Assembly: GCA_017479885.1 (NCBI GenBank)
Contig: JAFVBR010000026.1
Location: forward strand, 42,184-106,183
Reading direction: 5' to 3'
From: Paludibacteraceae bacterium
GTDB taxonomy: Bacteria > Bacteroidota > Bacteroidia > Bacteroidales > Paludibacteraceae
DNA: 64,000 nucleotides
In this document: piece by piece, positions 26,032-33,538 of the stretch
How positions within the stretch are numbered: the stretch's first letter is position 1
Layout: each line of letters begins with the position of its first letter
The notes under the pieces: model-generated
Databases searched by the model: none
What the model saw: only the letters and a program-made list of their open reading frames with translations
Told to the model about the DNA's origin: nothing
Translations under genes and position numbers: made by a program

Positions 26032-26139
26032 GTTGAAAGTTGAGAGTTGAAAGTTTTTATCCTCGTTTTGCTCGGAACGATCGGCGGAGCCGTAGAAAGA
26101 AGTTCTTTAGTTGAGAGTTGAAAGTTGATAGTTGAAAGG
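26032..26139 (+). repeat. GTTGARA heptamers, left flank of the S23-type gene
   Basis: Two short arrays (26032-26055 and 26109-26139) separated by unique sequence, ending 2 bp before the ATG of the four-helix bundle gene. Confidence 0.85.
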
Positions 26140-26141
26140 AT

Positions 26142-26519
26142 ATGGAATTCTTCGGGTATAGGAAATTGGTAGCATACACTAAAGCTTGCGATGTAAGGCG
26201 AAGAGTATATCTCATACTCAAATCATTTCCTAAGGACGAGCAATTTGCGCTATGTAGCCAGATGCGCCGTGCTGCAGTTTCCATAACCTCCTATATCGCA
26301 GAAGGAATGACGCGATACTCCAACAAAGACAAGTCTCATTTCCTTGAGATTGCATTTGGTTCTTTGATGGAAGTTATGAGTCAAATGGAAGTTGCTTTGG
26401 ACGAAGGATATGTTTCAGAAGATGAATTTCACAATTTAGAGACTTTAAATTCCGAAACAGCTCGTTTACTTTCAGGTCTTCAAAATAGTTTTCTAAAAGA
26501 AAATAACGAAAAACTATAA
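26142..26519 (+). CDS. Four-helix bundle protein (S23 / 23S rRNA intervening-sequence protein family)
   Basis: 125 residues. The typical family text is present: FGYRKLVAYTKACDVRRRVYLIL, FPKDEQFALCSQMRRAAVSITSYIAEGMTR and FLEIAFGSLMEVMSQMEVALDEGYV. This family forms pentameric four-helix bundles; relatives are encoded in 23S rRNA intervening sequences, and the avd proteins of diversity-generating retroelements share the fold. No reverse transcriptase or rRNA lies nearby. The gene is visibly more A+T-rich than its neighbours and is flanked by heptamer arrays in opposite orientations, which suggests a separately acquired cassette between lemA and the DUF456 gene. Confidence 0.92.
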   Translation: MEFFGYRKLVAYTKACDVRRRVYLILKSFPKDEQFALCSQMRRAAVSITSYIAEGMTRYSNKDKSHFLEIAFGSLMEVMSQMEVALDEGYVSEDEFHNLETLNSETARLLSGLQNSFLKENNEKL

Positions 26520-26578
26520 ACTATAAACTTTTCAACTCCCAAACTTCTATAAACTATAAACATTAAACTTTCAACTGA
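26517..26578 (-). repeat. Right flank of the S23-type gene: AACTATA heptamers and inverted GTTGAAA units
   Basis: AACTATAAACTATAAAC twice, plus CTTTTCAAC and CTTTCAAC, which are GTTGAAA(A)G units on the minus strand. This is the only place where this heptamer family is seen reversed in the window. Confidence 0.75.
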
Positions 26579-26583
26579 AAAAG

Positions 26584-27057
26584 ATGGATATATTCTTGAT
26601 AGTATTGGCAGGAGTGTTTCTGGTGGCAGGACTGGTGGGCTGCATAGTCCCGGTGCTGCCATCAGTACCTTTGTCGTATATCGGACTGTTGATTCTTCAT
26701 GCCACCGACCGTGTGCAGTTCTCCACGCAGTTTCTGCTGATATGGCTCGCAGTGGTGGTGGTGCTTCAAGTGCTTGACTACGTAGTGCCGGCATGGGGAA
26801 CCAAACAGTTCGGAGGCAGCAAACTCGGGGTTTGGGGTAGTACTGTAGGACTGTTGGTCGGCTTTTTCTTCGGACCGTGGGGAATAGTGATTGGTCCGTT
26901 CGTGGGAGCAGTGGTGTTTGAACTGTTCGATGGAAAGAACGCCATGGCAGCCATAAAAGCCGGATTCGGGTCATTCATCGGACTTCTGGCCGGCACCATA
27001 CTCAAACTTATTGCCTGCGGAATGATGATTTACTATTATGTAGCGGCATTAGTTTAA
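26584..27057 (+). CDS. DUF456 family membrane protein
   Basis: 157 residues, nearly all hydrophobic, with four or five membrane segments (FLIVLAGVFLVAGLVGCIVPVLP, FLLIWLAVVVVLQVLDYVVPAWG, GLLVGFFFGPWGIVIGPFVGAVVFEL, GSFIGLLAGTILKLIACGMMIYYYVAA). The glycine-rich text matches DUF456; no function is established for the family. Confidence 0.9.
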   Translation: MDIFLIVLAGVFLVAGLVGCIVPVLPSVPLSYIGLLILHATDRVQFSTQFLLIWLAVVVVLQVLDYVVPAWGTKQFGGSKLGVWGSTVGLLVGFFFGPWGIVIGPFVGAVVFELFDGKNAMAAIKAGFGSFIGLLAGTILKLIACGMMIYYYVAALV

Positions 27058-27067
27058 TGCCGAAATA

Positions 27068-27118
27068 GTGGAAAGTTGAAAGTTGAAAGTGGAAAGAAGT
27101 TTAATAGTTTAGAGTTAA
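27068..27118 (+). repeat. GTTGARA heptamer array
   Basis: GTTGAAA, GTGGAAA and GTTTAGA-type units between the DUF456 and DUF2461 genes. Confidence 0.85.
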
Positions 27119-27147
27119 AAGTTTTTCTGAATAACGAAATAGCGAAG

Positions 27148-27816
27148 ATGGACGCAAGACGTATATTACATTTTCTTTCGGAGTTGGCAATGAACAACAA
27201 CCGCGAGTGGTTCAACGCAAACAAACAGACATACCTCGAATGCAAACAGGACTTCGAGGAGTTTGTGCAGCAATGGATAGACCGAATGGGAGAACTCGAC
27301 CCGCAACTGCGGGCACTGAAACCCGCCGACTGCAACTGGCGCATCTACCGCGACACACGTTTCTCGCCTGACAAGACGCCTTACAAAGACCACTTCGGCA
27401 GCTTCATTGCCGCACACGGAGGGAAAAAGAGCGAGTGGGCAGGCTGGTATCTGCACATGCAACCCGGGCACTGCATGTTCGCCTCGGGGATGTGGTGCCC
27501 CGAACCGGAACTGCTGAGAGCTGTGCGCACTTCTATTCTCGACAACAGCGACGAACTCGAAGAACTGATGGTTGCACCTGAGTTCCGCCGCTACTTCACA
27601 GACTTCGACACCGACTATATGCTACGAAAAGTGCCGGCAGGTTTCCCCGCCGATGCAGAACATGCTGACTGGCTGAAGAGAAAGACCTTCACACTGTCCT
27701 GTCATCTGACTGACGAGGAGGTCTGCCGACCCGATTTTCTTGAGTGCTTCATGAGTATTTGCCGAGCCGCCAAACCTGTCAACGATTTCCTCAACTATAC
27801 ATTTGAGGAAATGTAA
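27148..27816 (+). CDS. DUF2461 family protein
   Basis: 222 residues from the ATG at 27148; a TTG start 72 bp earlier lies in the heptamer array and is rejected. Family signatures: ILHFLSELAMNNNREWFNANKQTYLE, DCNWRIYRDTRFSPDKTPYKDHFGSFIA, and GWYLHMQPGHCMFASGMWCPEPELLRAVRTSI. A widely conserved cytoplasmic family (TIGR02453-like) without a known activity. Confidence 0.93.
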   Translation: MDARRILHFLSELAMNNNREWFNANKQTYLECKQDFEEFVQQWIDRMGELDPQLRALKPADCNWRIYRDTRFSPDKTPYKDHFGSFIAAHGGKKSEWAGWYLHMQPGHCMFASGMWCPEPELLRAVRTSILDNSDELEELMVAPEFRRYFTDFDTDYMLRKVPAGFPADAEHADWLKRKTFTLSCHLTDEEVCRPDFLECFMSICRAAKPVNDFLNYTFEEM

Positions 27817-27841
27817 CAGCACCTCCGCATACACCCACTGT

Positions 27842-27866
27842 AGAGACATCGTTATACGGCGTCTCT
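27842..27866. terminator. AGAGAC...GTCTCT hairpin after the DUF2461 gene
   Basis: A 6-bp stem 25 bp past the stop, followed by CATTT. It is of the same GAGAC...GTCTC type as other gene-end hairpins here, and a weak terminator candidate. Confidence 0.45.
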
Positions 27867-27870
27867 CATT

Positions 27871-28107
27871 TAACGTGAGTTCGATATAAGAAGTTTATAG
27901 TCTATGATGGTGGTACTTCGGCAGGAACGAGATCCTGAAACAAGTGCTTATCTCTGTATACTGCACTGGTGGTTGACGAGATCCTGAAACAAGTTCAGGA
28001 TGACGATGACAAGTTCTTATCTCCGTATATTGCACTGGTGGTTGAACGAGATCCTGAAACAAGTGCAGGATGACGATGACGATTCCGCTTATATCGAACT
28101 CACGTTA
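27871..28107. mobile_element. MITE-like element, copy 1
   Basis: 237 bp with perfect 20-bp inverted ends (TAACGTGAGTTCGATATAAG and its complement). The outer TA on both sides may be a TA target duplication, as for IS630/mariner-type elements. Inside are about 65-bp repeats containing the hairpin ATCCTGAA-ACAAG-TTCAGGAT followed by GACGATGAC. It has no open frame of note. A full homologous copy lies reversed at 46768-47009. From 28108 to 28196 nothing else is seen. Confidence 0.85.
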
Positions 28108-28196
28108 TTTACTCTTGTCCATTCCATACTCGCCCATTCCACACTGACCAATCCATATATTAGCACTTATTACACATATATCATATACTAACCATA

Positions 28197-28234
28197 CAAA
28201 AAGAGAGGACACACATTGCTGTCTCTCCTCTCTT
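28197..28234 (-). terminator. Terminator of the small-protein unit
   Basis: On the minus strand AAGAGAGGA...TCCTCTCTT followed by TTTTT-like sequence: a 9-bp stem then a T-run. It closes the transcript predicted from the promoter at 28545. Confidence 0.7.
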
Positions 28235-28285
28235 ATGAAAAAACCAACGCTGTTACTTATGTTCTATTGATGGTTATTATGATTA

Positions 28286-28375
28286 TTATTTCCTGCTTAA
28301 ATTCTCAAGTTGTTCATGAATGTGTTCAACTACATGCAAATTCTTTTCTGATATTTGAAAGGTGTATATACCCAT
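28286..28375 (-). CDS. Small protein, 29 aa, overlaps the upstream small ORF
   Basis: ATG at 28375 overlaps the stop of the 44-residue ORF (TAATG). The peptide begins MGIYTFQISEKNLHVVEHI and ends LENLSRK; it looks amphipathic and helical. No homologue is known to me. Support comes from stop-start coupling and from lying inside a promoter-terminator bounded unit. It may be chance. Confidence 0.35.
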   Translation of the reverse strand: MGIYTFQISEKNLHVVEHIHEQLENLSRK

Positions 28376-28509
28376 TACTCAGCGAAATAAAGATTTGCCT
28401 TGTTATTCAACTCCTCCAATTTACGCATTTTGTTATCTCTTAGTCTTTTAACAAAAGCAGACACTGCAGTGGATTTAGTGTTTAGATGTTTAATTGTAGT
28501 TGTTTTCAT
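28375..28509 (-). CDS. Small protein, 44 aa, function unknown
   Basis: Begins MKTTTIKHLNTKSTAVSAF, continues with a basic helix VKRLRDNKMRKLEELNNKA and ends NLYFAE. The ATG at 28509 lies 36 bp past a TATCTTTG promoter element. The region between 28235 and 28540 has no other gene. The opening residues resemble short Bacteroidales proteins I have seen without assigned role. No signal peptide or membrane segment is seen. Confidence 0.5.
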   Translation of the reverse strand: MKTTTIKHLNTKSTAVSAFVKRLRDNKMRKLEELNNKANLYFAE

Positions 28510-28544
28510 AACTATAATTTTTCTGCTTGTTTCAATTATGCTTG

Positions 28545-28576
28545 CAAAGATACAGGTAAAAAAACAAATATACAAG
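28545..28576 (-). promoter_or_regulatory. Promoter for the small-protein unit
   Basis: Minus strand CTTG (28576-28573), 20-bp spacer, TATCTTTG (28552-28545). Confidence 0.65.
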
Positions 28577-28641
28577 GATAATGGTCGGAAATGTGTATTT
28601 TTGAAGGACATTTCCGACCGGAATAGACCTTGCGAAACAAA

Positions 28642-28672
28642 CATAGAGACGGCACCGGTGTGCGTCTCTATG
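28642..28672 (-). terminator. Hairpin downstream of the Ig-like lipoprotein gene
   Basis: CATAGAGACG/CGTCTCTATG, a 10-bp perfect stem, followed on the minus strand by TTTGTTTCG. It is 65 bp past the stop at 28738. Same GAGAC family as other gene-end hairpins. Confidence 0.55.
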
Positions 28673-28737
28673 TTGCTGTGTCTTATAGCGCGTAGATTTT
28701 TCCGCCTATATATAAGACTTCTTTTTATACCTGCCGC

Positions 28738-30354
28738 TTAGAATGCTATTACAGCACGTACTACGTCTTTGGGGTTCTCCGTACCTTTAGCACCTGAAAC
28801 TGGTTCGTCTGAACTTACAAAGAGGTTGTTGTGAAGTTTACCGTCAGCCACACCCACATTAGCATAGGTAAGAGTTCCGAACAGACTCAGAGCCCAGACA
28901 AAAGAAGCACTGCCAATTTTTTCATACGTAACTTTGGTCGGGTCCAAGCCCCTGATGCTAACAAAGATTTCAATACGCTCTTTCGTGGTTTTGTAGGGCT
29001 CATATTTGGCATAGTCGTCACCTGCATTATCAGTCAGCCATTTGTACCATCTGGTCTCGTTAGCCATTCTCTTATCCATCTCCTCCTGAGCCTTTGCTGC
29101 ATCCTCGGTTTTACCTTTTTCTACAGCATCTTTATATGTGGCCTCATATTGGTAGTAACCGGTCGAGTCTTGGGTAACAACAACTAACTCGAAGAAATCT
29201 CCGCAGGGCATAAAGTCGAAAATAGAGTCAAACGGGAAATAGGCATCAGAAGCAGATGCAATAGCCGACGCTTTATCAGTGGGCAGTTGGTCAGCACCTG
29301 TTGTGGAACTGAGGACAGAGTTAAGAGCTGCAACATTGTAATTGTTGTGCTGGACAATCGGGTTGCCGTCTGAACCTGTTGAGGTATTGTTGAAGTCAGC
29401 AGGTTTGGTAAGGGCGGTGTTTACCATCAGAGCTGTCTCAAAGAGGCTGGGCACATACCAACGAGAAGTTGTGAGCGGAGTTTCAATATCCTTCACAAGG
29501 TCCATCGTGTTGGTATAAATCTGGAGAGGATACTTGGCAGCATCAGGGTCAGTCTTAGTATATTCCTCCATAATGGCAGTAATCGTATATCCGCCTATAC
29601 CGCAGAACATACCGCCTGTCCAGAGTTCTTTGGATTTATAATCAAGATAGGGTGCCAGCAGGTCGGAATAACTTGATACAGCGAAGCCATACTCTATGAT
29701 AGAACCTTTGCTATTGCACAGAGCAGAGCCCTTCAAATCTTCATAATTGTCAAGGCTGCCGTCGCCACCGAACCAGTATTCATGGAAATCCTTCTGCCAC
29801 TGCTCCACATGACCCTGCTTGAGCGACATGGCCAGACCATGGGTACAGTTAGGATATTCCGATTCGAGGATGGGGTCGAACAAAGTAGGATTGCCTACCC
29901 AATATACGACTGCGATAATCGACTTGCCGTCAACTACCTTCTGCTTTCCCCACGAACCATCCGAGTAGATGTAATCACCTACGGCAATCGGGTCAAGCAC
30001 GGTAACAACAGCCTCTGCTTTTTTTACGTCAGGATACTCTTCAACGGAAACACTGATAGTTGCTGTACCATTGGAAACGGCGGTTACATTACCTTCGTTA
30101 TCAACAGTGGCGATATCCTCATCGTCGGATTTCCAGACGAGAGTGTAGGCAACATTTATGCCGGTAGGAGCAATGCTATAGGATATTTGCATCGTCTCGC
30201 CCTTTGCCATATTGAACTCCTGGTAAGCTTCTGCGATAGTAATCTTCTGCGGTTCTACCTGCTCTTCAGGAGTGCCTTCTTCTTCCTTCGGACCACATGC
30301 TGCCATAGCGGCTACCATAGCCACCAATGACATGAAATAAAAATACTTTTTCAT
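28738..30354 (-). CDS. Lipoprotein with bacterial Ig-like (BIG_2) domain
   Basis: 538 residues. Lipoprotein signal MKKYFYFMSLVAMVAAMAAC (Cys 20) followed by an acidic stretch typical of surface export. A BIG_2 domain spans ~40-115 (SYSIAPTGINVAYTLVWKSDDEDIATVDNEGNVTAVSNGTATISV). The remaining ~420 residues resemble the DUF-type modules often found behind BIG_2 in gut Bacteroidales (DYIYSDGSWG...IIAVVYWVGNPTLFDP) but have no known activity. It is the last gene of a lipoprotein, beta-barrel, lipoprotein set reading leftward. Confidence 0.85.
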   Translation of the reverse strand: MKKYFYFMSLVAMVAAMAACGPKEEEGTPEEQVEPQKITIAEAYQEFNMAKGETMQISYSIAPTGINVAYTLVWKSDDEDIATVDNEGNVTAVSNGTATISVSVEEYPDVKKAEAVVTVLDPIAVGDYIYSDGSWGKQKVVDGKSIIAVVYWVGNPTLFDPILESEYPNCTHGLAMSLKQGHVEQWQKDFHEYWFGGDGSLDNYEDLKGSALCNSKGSIIEYGFAVSSYSDLLAPYLDYKSKELWTGGMFCGIGGYTITAIMEEYTKTDPDAAKYPLQIYTNTMDLVKDIETPLTTSRWYVPSLFETALMVNTALTKPADFNNTSTGSDGNPIVQHNNYNVAALNSVLSSTTGADQLPTDKASAIASASDAYFPFDSIFDFMPCGDFFELVVVTQDSTGYYQYEATYKDAVEKGKTEDAAKAQEEMDKRMANETRWYKWLTDNAGDDYAKYEPYKTTKERIEIFVSIRGLDPTKVTYEKIGSASFVWALSLFGTLTYANVGVADGKLHNNLFVSSDEPVSGAKGTENPKDVVRAVIAF

Positions 30355-30407
30355 TATTATAAAAATTTTGGTTGTTTGATTAGTCTTATTGTATGGGGTT
30401 TAAGTGA

Positions 30408-30443
30408 CTTAAGTTTCTTAAGATCCTTAAGTTACTTAAGCAC
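30408..30443. repeat. 9-bp repeat, CTTAAGNNN x4
   Basis: Four copies of CTTAAG spaced exactly 9 bp apart (TTT, ATC, TTA, CAC as spacers), just after the stop of the 313-residue protein gene. Confidence 0.9.
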
Positions 30444-30449
30444 CTTCGT

Positions 30450-31391
30450 TTAGAAATAGTAGTTGAGTGACACTTGGAAACCGAGGTTGTCTGTACCATA
30501 GAGGCATGACCATCCGCCCGGGCTGACAAGCATGTTGTATTGCTCCACTTGTCCGCTTATAGTGCTGAAACCTTCCATGATGGTGTAGGTCTGCGGCTGG
30601 AAAGTGAACATGATAGGAGTGAAGGTAACGGCTGCTCCGAGTGACATTCTGTCCTGGAAGAACCACTCAATACCCATATCTACCTGTACGCCGAGACCGT
30701 GGTGAATACCCGAGTTGTTGGTCTTCAGAGGACGTGCCCATGCAATACCTTGGTCGGCACCTGCAGCAGCGTCGGGGTTGAGAGCAGGGGTGGCACCGCT
30801 AATCCAGCCTGAATAAGGCAGAGTGCTGGGCACCTTGTTCAGTTCCGACATCTTGTTGCCGTAGTCGAACTTGAGCATACCGCCGCCGATAGCATACAGT
30901 ACATTGAAACCCATAACGAATTTCAGTTTCTTACCTTTCACGAACTCTGCACCGAGAGCAAGACTACCTGCATTCAGGTCTGACTTAACTACGTCGTTCA
31001 CCTTGTTCTCCGACTGCGGGTCGAGAGTCTTGGCAAGGTCATCCTGCACATACTCGGTATAGTTGATATGCGAACCGCTCAAACCGAGGGCAGCGCGGAA
31101 GTTCCAGTTCTCTGCAAAACGATATTTCAGACGGAAAGCTGCAACAGGGTCTTGCGAGAGAGCATACAACTGTTTGTTGAGAGCCATGTTGCCTGCCACT
31201 GTACCATTGACTGCCGTACCCAGTTTGGGTTGCACGTTGAGTCTTGAAGCAAGGCTGACCGGGTTGAAGGTGACACCGATGGCGATGTCGCCCACCTTGG
31301 GCTCGTTCCATTCTTTCTGAGTCTTCTCCTGAGCAAAGAGGACGGGAGCCGCCATCAGCACAGCGAGAAGGGTAAACATAAACTTTTTCAT
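30450..31391 (-). CDS. Outer-membrane beta-barrel protein
   Basis: 313 residues; signal peptide 1-20 (ending PVLFAQ). Strands with alternating hydrophobic/polar pattern run through the protein, and it ends with an aromatic residue (GFQVSLNYYF), the usual outer-membrane barrel finish. Text such as VAAFRLKYRFAENWNFRAALGLSG, KLKFVMGFNVLYAIGGGMLKFDYG and WFFQDRMSLGAAVTFTPIMF is typical of small surface barrels. No named family recognised. It sits between two lipoprotein genes in the same direction (56 bp and 95 bp gaps), suggesting a surface complex. Confidence 0.8.
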   Translation of the reverse strand: MKKFMFTLLAVLMAAPVLFAQEKTQKEWNEPKVGDIAIGVTFNPVSLASRLNVQPKLGTAVNGTVAGNMALNKQLYALSQDPVAAFRLKYRFAENWNFRAALGLSGSHINYTEYVQDDLAKTLDPQSENKVNDVVKSDLNAGSLALGAEFVKGKKLKFVMGFNVLYAIGGGMLKFDYGNKMSELNKVPSTLPYSGWISGATPALNPDAAAGADQGIAWARPLKTNNSGIHHGLGVQVDMGIEWFFQDRMSLGAAVTFTPIMFTFQPQTYTIMEGFSTISGQVEQYNMLVSPGGWSCLYGTDNLGFQVSLNYYF

Positions 31392-31447
31392 GCGATTGTT
31401 CCTTTCTTTAAGTTTGTAACTGTAAGTTAGGTGGATAAATCATCATG

Positions 31448-32017
31448 TTATTCTTTAAGCTCCGGCACCTCTCCTGGTTGCTGAAGGTCAGGATTTGAAG
31501 TGTAGGCGGACGGAATGAGATTCACGTCATAGAAATAAGCCTGACCTGCAGTCAGATTGGTCTTGCTGACTTCTATGTAGTAGATAGTGCTTGACTCCTC
31601 ATTCTTCTTGGTTGTCTTGTTGTAAGTAGCGGAAGCAGTGTACTTTCCGGGCTTGTCAGCGTCAACATAGAGAGTAGCCTGAATCTTCACTTCGTCGATA
31701 GTCTGACCTGGTTTCACACCGAGTTCGGTAGTGAAATTACCGTTCTTGTCGGAAGTGAGGTCATAACGCTTGTAGTTCATGTTGCCGGTCTCGGGGTCTT
31801 TTACACCGTAGTACAGGATAACGGGATAGTTGGCAAGAGCCTCGGGGTCTTGCTTCTTGAGAGAAGAACCCTTAAGTGTGGTTGCAGTGTAGCGCACGTT
31901 ACCATAAATGGTCACTTTGTCGGGCAGATCTTCTGCATTGATTTCTGTAGGTTGAACATTGCAACCCATGAGGAGCAGCGATACGGCTGCCACTGCGAAA
32001 AGAAATACTTTTTTCAT
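31448..32017 (-). CDS. Lipoprotein of unknown function
   Basis: 189 residues; lipobox SLLLMGCNVQ (Cys 19). The remainder is one beta-sandwich-like domain (KVTIYGNVRYTATTLKGSS, YPVILYYGVKDPETGNMNYKRYDLTSDKNGNFTTELGVKPG), reminiscent of carboxypeptidase-like or transthyretin-like folds seen in Bacteroidota surface lipoproteins. It is the first gene of the three-gene surface set; I could not identify its promoter. Confidence 0.8.
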   Translation of the reverse strand: MKKVFLFAVAAVSLLLMGCNVQPTEINAEDLPDKVTIYGNVRYTATTLKGSSLKKQDPEALANYPVILYYGVKDPETGNMNYKRYDLTSDKNGNFTTELGVKPGQTIDEVKIQATLYVDADKPGKYTASATYNKTTKKNEESSTIYYIEVSKTNLTAGQAYFYDVNLIPSAYTSNPDLQQPGEVPELKE

Positions 32018-32113
32018 TTCTGTGTTGTTTTAGTTAGTTAATATATATGTTAATTAGTTAGTTTGCTTTTTCGAGAGTGTTATCGGTTGTTGAATCCGGC
32101 ACTTGTCAGTGGT

Positions 32114-32410
32114 TTATATTGCAATACCCGTACGTATGATGTCATCGTAAAGGGGAGACTGATATCGTTTGTCAATAAGTACGGGTTCTATCAGGTAATT
32201 TACCTCTGGCGCTATTAGCCAAAGCTTTGCAGATATATCAAGCCAATCGCCCTTCACCTCAGGCACCACTACTGCCACATCAATATCGCTTTCCGGACGG
32301 GCATTACCCTTGCTGTATGAACCATACAGATAAACTTGGGCATTGTCAATCTGCTGTGAGACCATCTGCTTATATCTTTTTACTATTTCTATAACCTGTC
32401 CTTTATCCAT
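32114..32410 (-). CDS. MNT-type nucleotidyltransferase, antitoxin of a HEPN/MNT pair
   Basis: 98 residues. The minimal nucleotidyltransferase signature is complete: G30-S31 in YLYGSYSKGNARPESDIDVAVV with the metal-binding D42 and D44. In HEPN/MNT modules this enzyme neutralises the HEPN RNase, in studied cases by AMP transfer. Its start overlaps the 3' end of the HEPN gene by 22 bp, so the two are translated together. Confidence 0.9.
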   Translation of the reverse strand: MDKGQVIEIVKRYKQMVSQQIDNAQVYLYGSYSKGNARPESDIDVAVVVPEVKGDWLDISAKLWLIAPEVNYLIEPVLIDKRYQSPLYDDIIRTGIAI

Positions 32411-32781
32411 TGCTGTAAAGATTTTGTGTAGTCTATTATCTGCACACTGCTATCCTTAGTAAGTGATTTTGCAATGCTTTTTTTATATTCTGGATATCGC
32501 GCTTCAATATTCATAGGCATCAATCTTGCAATAAAAGCCTTCTGCTCTTGAGACATACTCTCATATAAATTACTGCGAATGGCAAGTTGTGCAAGATTAT
32601 GAATATAAGGCGGTTCATCGTCACGCACTGCACACCAGTATCCTTTCAGTGTTTTCTCTATCACCTGATGACACATGAATCCCACATACAACCACCGCCC
32701 GCTCTTGAGCAGGTCCTGAGCAGTACCAAAGTCGTAGTCTGCTATATCAAACCAATATGCCACCAGTTCTTCTCTTGTCAT
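32389..32781 (-). CDS. HEPN domain protein, toxin of a HEPN/MNT pair
   Basis: 130 residues of helical HEPN fold: FDIADYDFGTAQDLLKSGRWLYVGFMCHQVIEKTLKGYW (~11-49), then AVRDDEPPYIHNLAQLA (~51-67) carrying the family's conserved His. The spacing R-x7-H differs from the R-x4-6-H of proven HEPN RNases, so activity needs testing. It overlaps the MNT gene downstream. Confidence 0.88.
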   Translation of the reverse strand: MTREELVAYWFDIADYDFGTAQDLLKSGRWLYVGFMCHQVIEKTLKGYWCAVRDDEPPYIHNLAQLAIRSNLYESMSQEQKAFIARLMPMNIEARYPEYKKSIAKSLTKDSSVQIIDYTKSLQQWIKDRL

Positions 32782-32807
32782 CTTGTATTAAGGTGTAGTT
32801 TCAACTT

Positions 32808-33017
32808 TTAGTGTTTGAAGAAACCTTCGAAACAGAGGTCTTCGTCAAGTTGCTCCCAATGCAAGCCGAAGGGGGAACGGGTAAAAGCGGCACGCTGGGC
32901 CTCCGAAGCGTCCCTAAGAGCCTTATAGTCCTCAAAACGTTCGTATGCCTGTCTGCCATCCTTCGTCTGTATCCATATTTCAGATGGAGTAAGCCATATC
33001 TTGCTAACCTCAATCAT
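32808..33017 (-). CDS. DUF2442 family protein
   Basis: 69 residues from the ATG at 33017 (MIEVSKIWLTPSEIWIQT). The DUF2442 pattern is complete: strand-forming start, ERFEDYKALRDASEAQRAAFTRSPFGLHWEQLDEDLCFEGFF. It overlaps the upstream DUF4160 gene by 8 bp (ATGATTGA). DUF4160/DUF2442 pairs recur next to each other in bacteria and have been proposed as toxin-antitoxin-like, without proof. Confidence 0.9.
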   Translation of the reverse strand: MIEVSKIWLTPSEIWIQTKDGRQAYERFEDYKALRDASEAQRAAFTRSPFGLHWEQLDEDLCFEGFFKH

Positions 33018-33261
33018 TAGTTTTCTTAAAGAAGTCGTTCCAACGGTCAATTATCAATGCCTGATTTTCCACCACTATAGCCTCTACCAATTTGAGTTCT
33101 GCCGGTTTCATCCCCTTATTATCCAACAAGATAACATCAGGGTTAACTTGGAATCTCGCTTCCGTTCCACCTTTTATGATATGCACATGAACCGGTTCAT
33201 GGTCGTTTGAGTAGAACATAAACCTGAAACCAAAGATGGTGAATAATTGCGGCATAGGCAT
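33010..33261 (-). CDS. DUF4160 family protein
   Basis: 83 residues from the ATG at 33261 (MPMPQLFTIFGFRFMFYSNDHEPVHVHI). The GFRFMFYSNDHEPVHVHI block is the DUF4160 hallmark. A TTG 15 bp upstream is excluded because it falls inside the -7 element. It has a near-perfect promoter and leads the pair with DUF2442. Confidence 0.9.
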   Translation of the reverse strand: MPMPQLFTIFGFRFMFYSNDHEPVHVHIIKGGTEARFQVNPDVILLDNKGMKPAELKLVEAIVVENQALIIDRWNDFFKKTND

Positions 33262-33273
33262 ATTTTTACGCCG

Positions 33274-33305
33274 CAAAAGTACAACAAAACTTCGTAATAT
33301 GCAAA
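33274..33305 (-). promoter_or_regulatory. Promoter for DUF4160-DUF2442
   Basis: Minus strand TTTG (33305-33302), 20-bp spacer, TACTTTTG (33281-33274); start codon only 13 bp beyond, so the mRNA leader is very short. Between 33306 and 33538 no gene is seen. Confidence 0.85.
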
Positions 33306-33538
33306 CTAATTTTCATTTTGATTGTTTTTGTTGAACAATTTGAGAGTTTTTGTAGTATCTTTACAGGGGTATTTACAAATAATTGTTCTAAAAGGCAGAT
33401 TATCGAAGGGGGAGGAGTGAGCTAAGAGATTGCTTACACTTTGCTTGGTGATTGCTTGGGGAGAGCAGGCGAAAATTGTTCTAAAATGTAGATAAAGATA
33501 TGTTGAGGTCAGGAAGCAATAACAGTCACTGCGGTAAT

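Noticed and set aside
27054-27344. Minus-strand ORFs with SKLLNFFPLSTFNFPLF-type ends near heptamer arrays, also at 26057-26284 and 9106-9387.
   Set aside because: They arise because the CAACTTT strand of the array is always open; they overlap real genes and have no other support.
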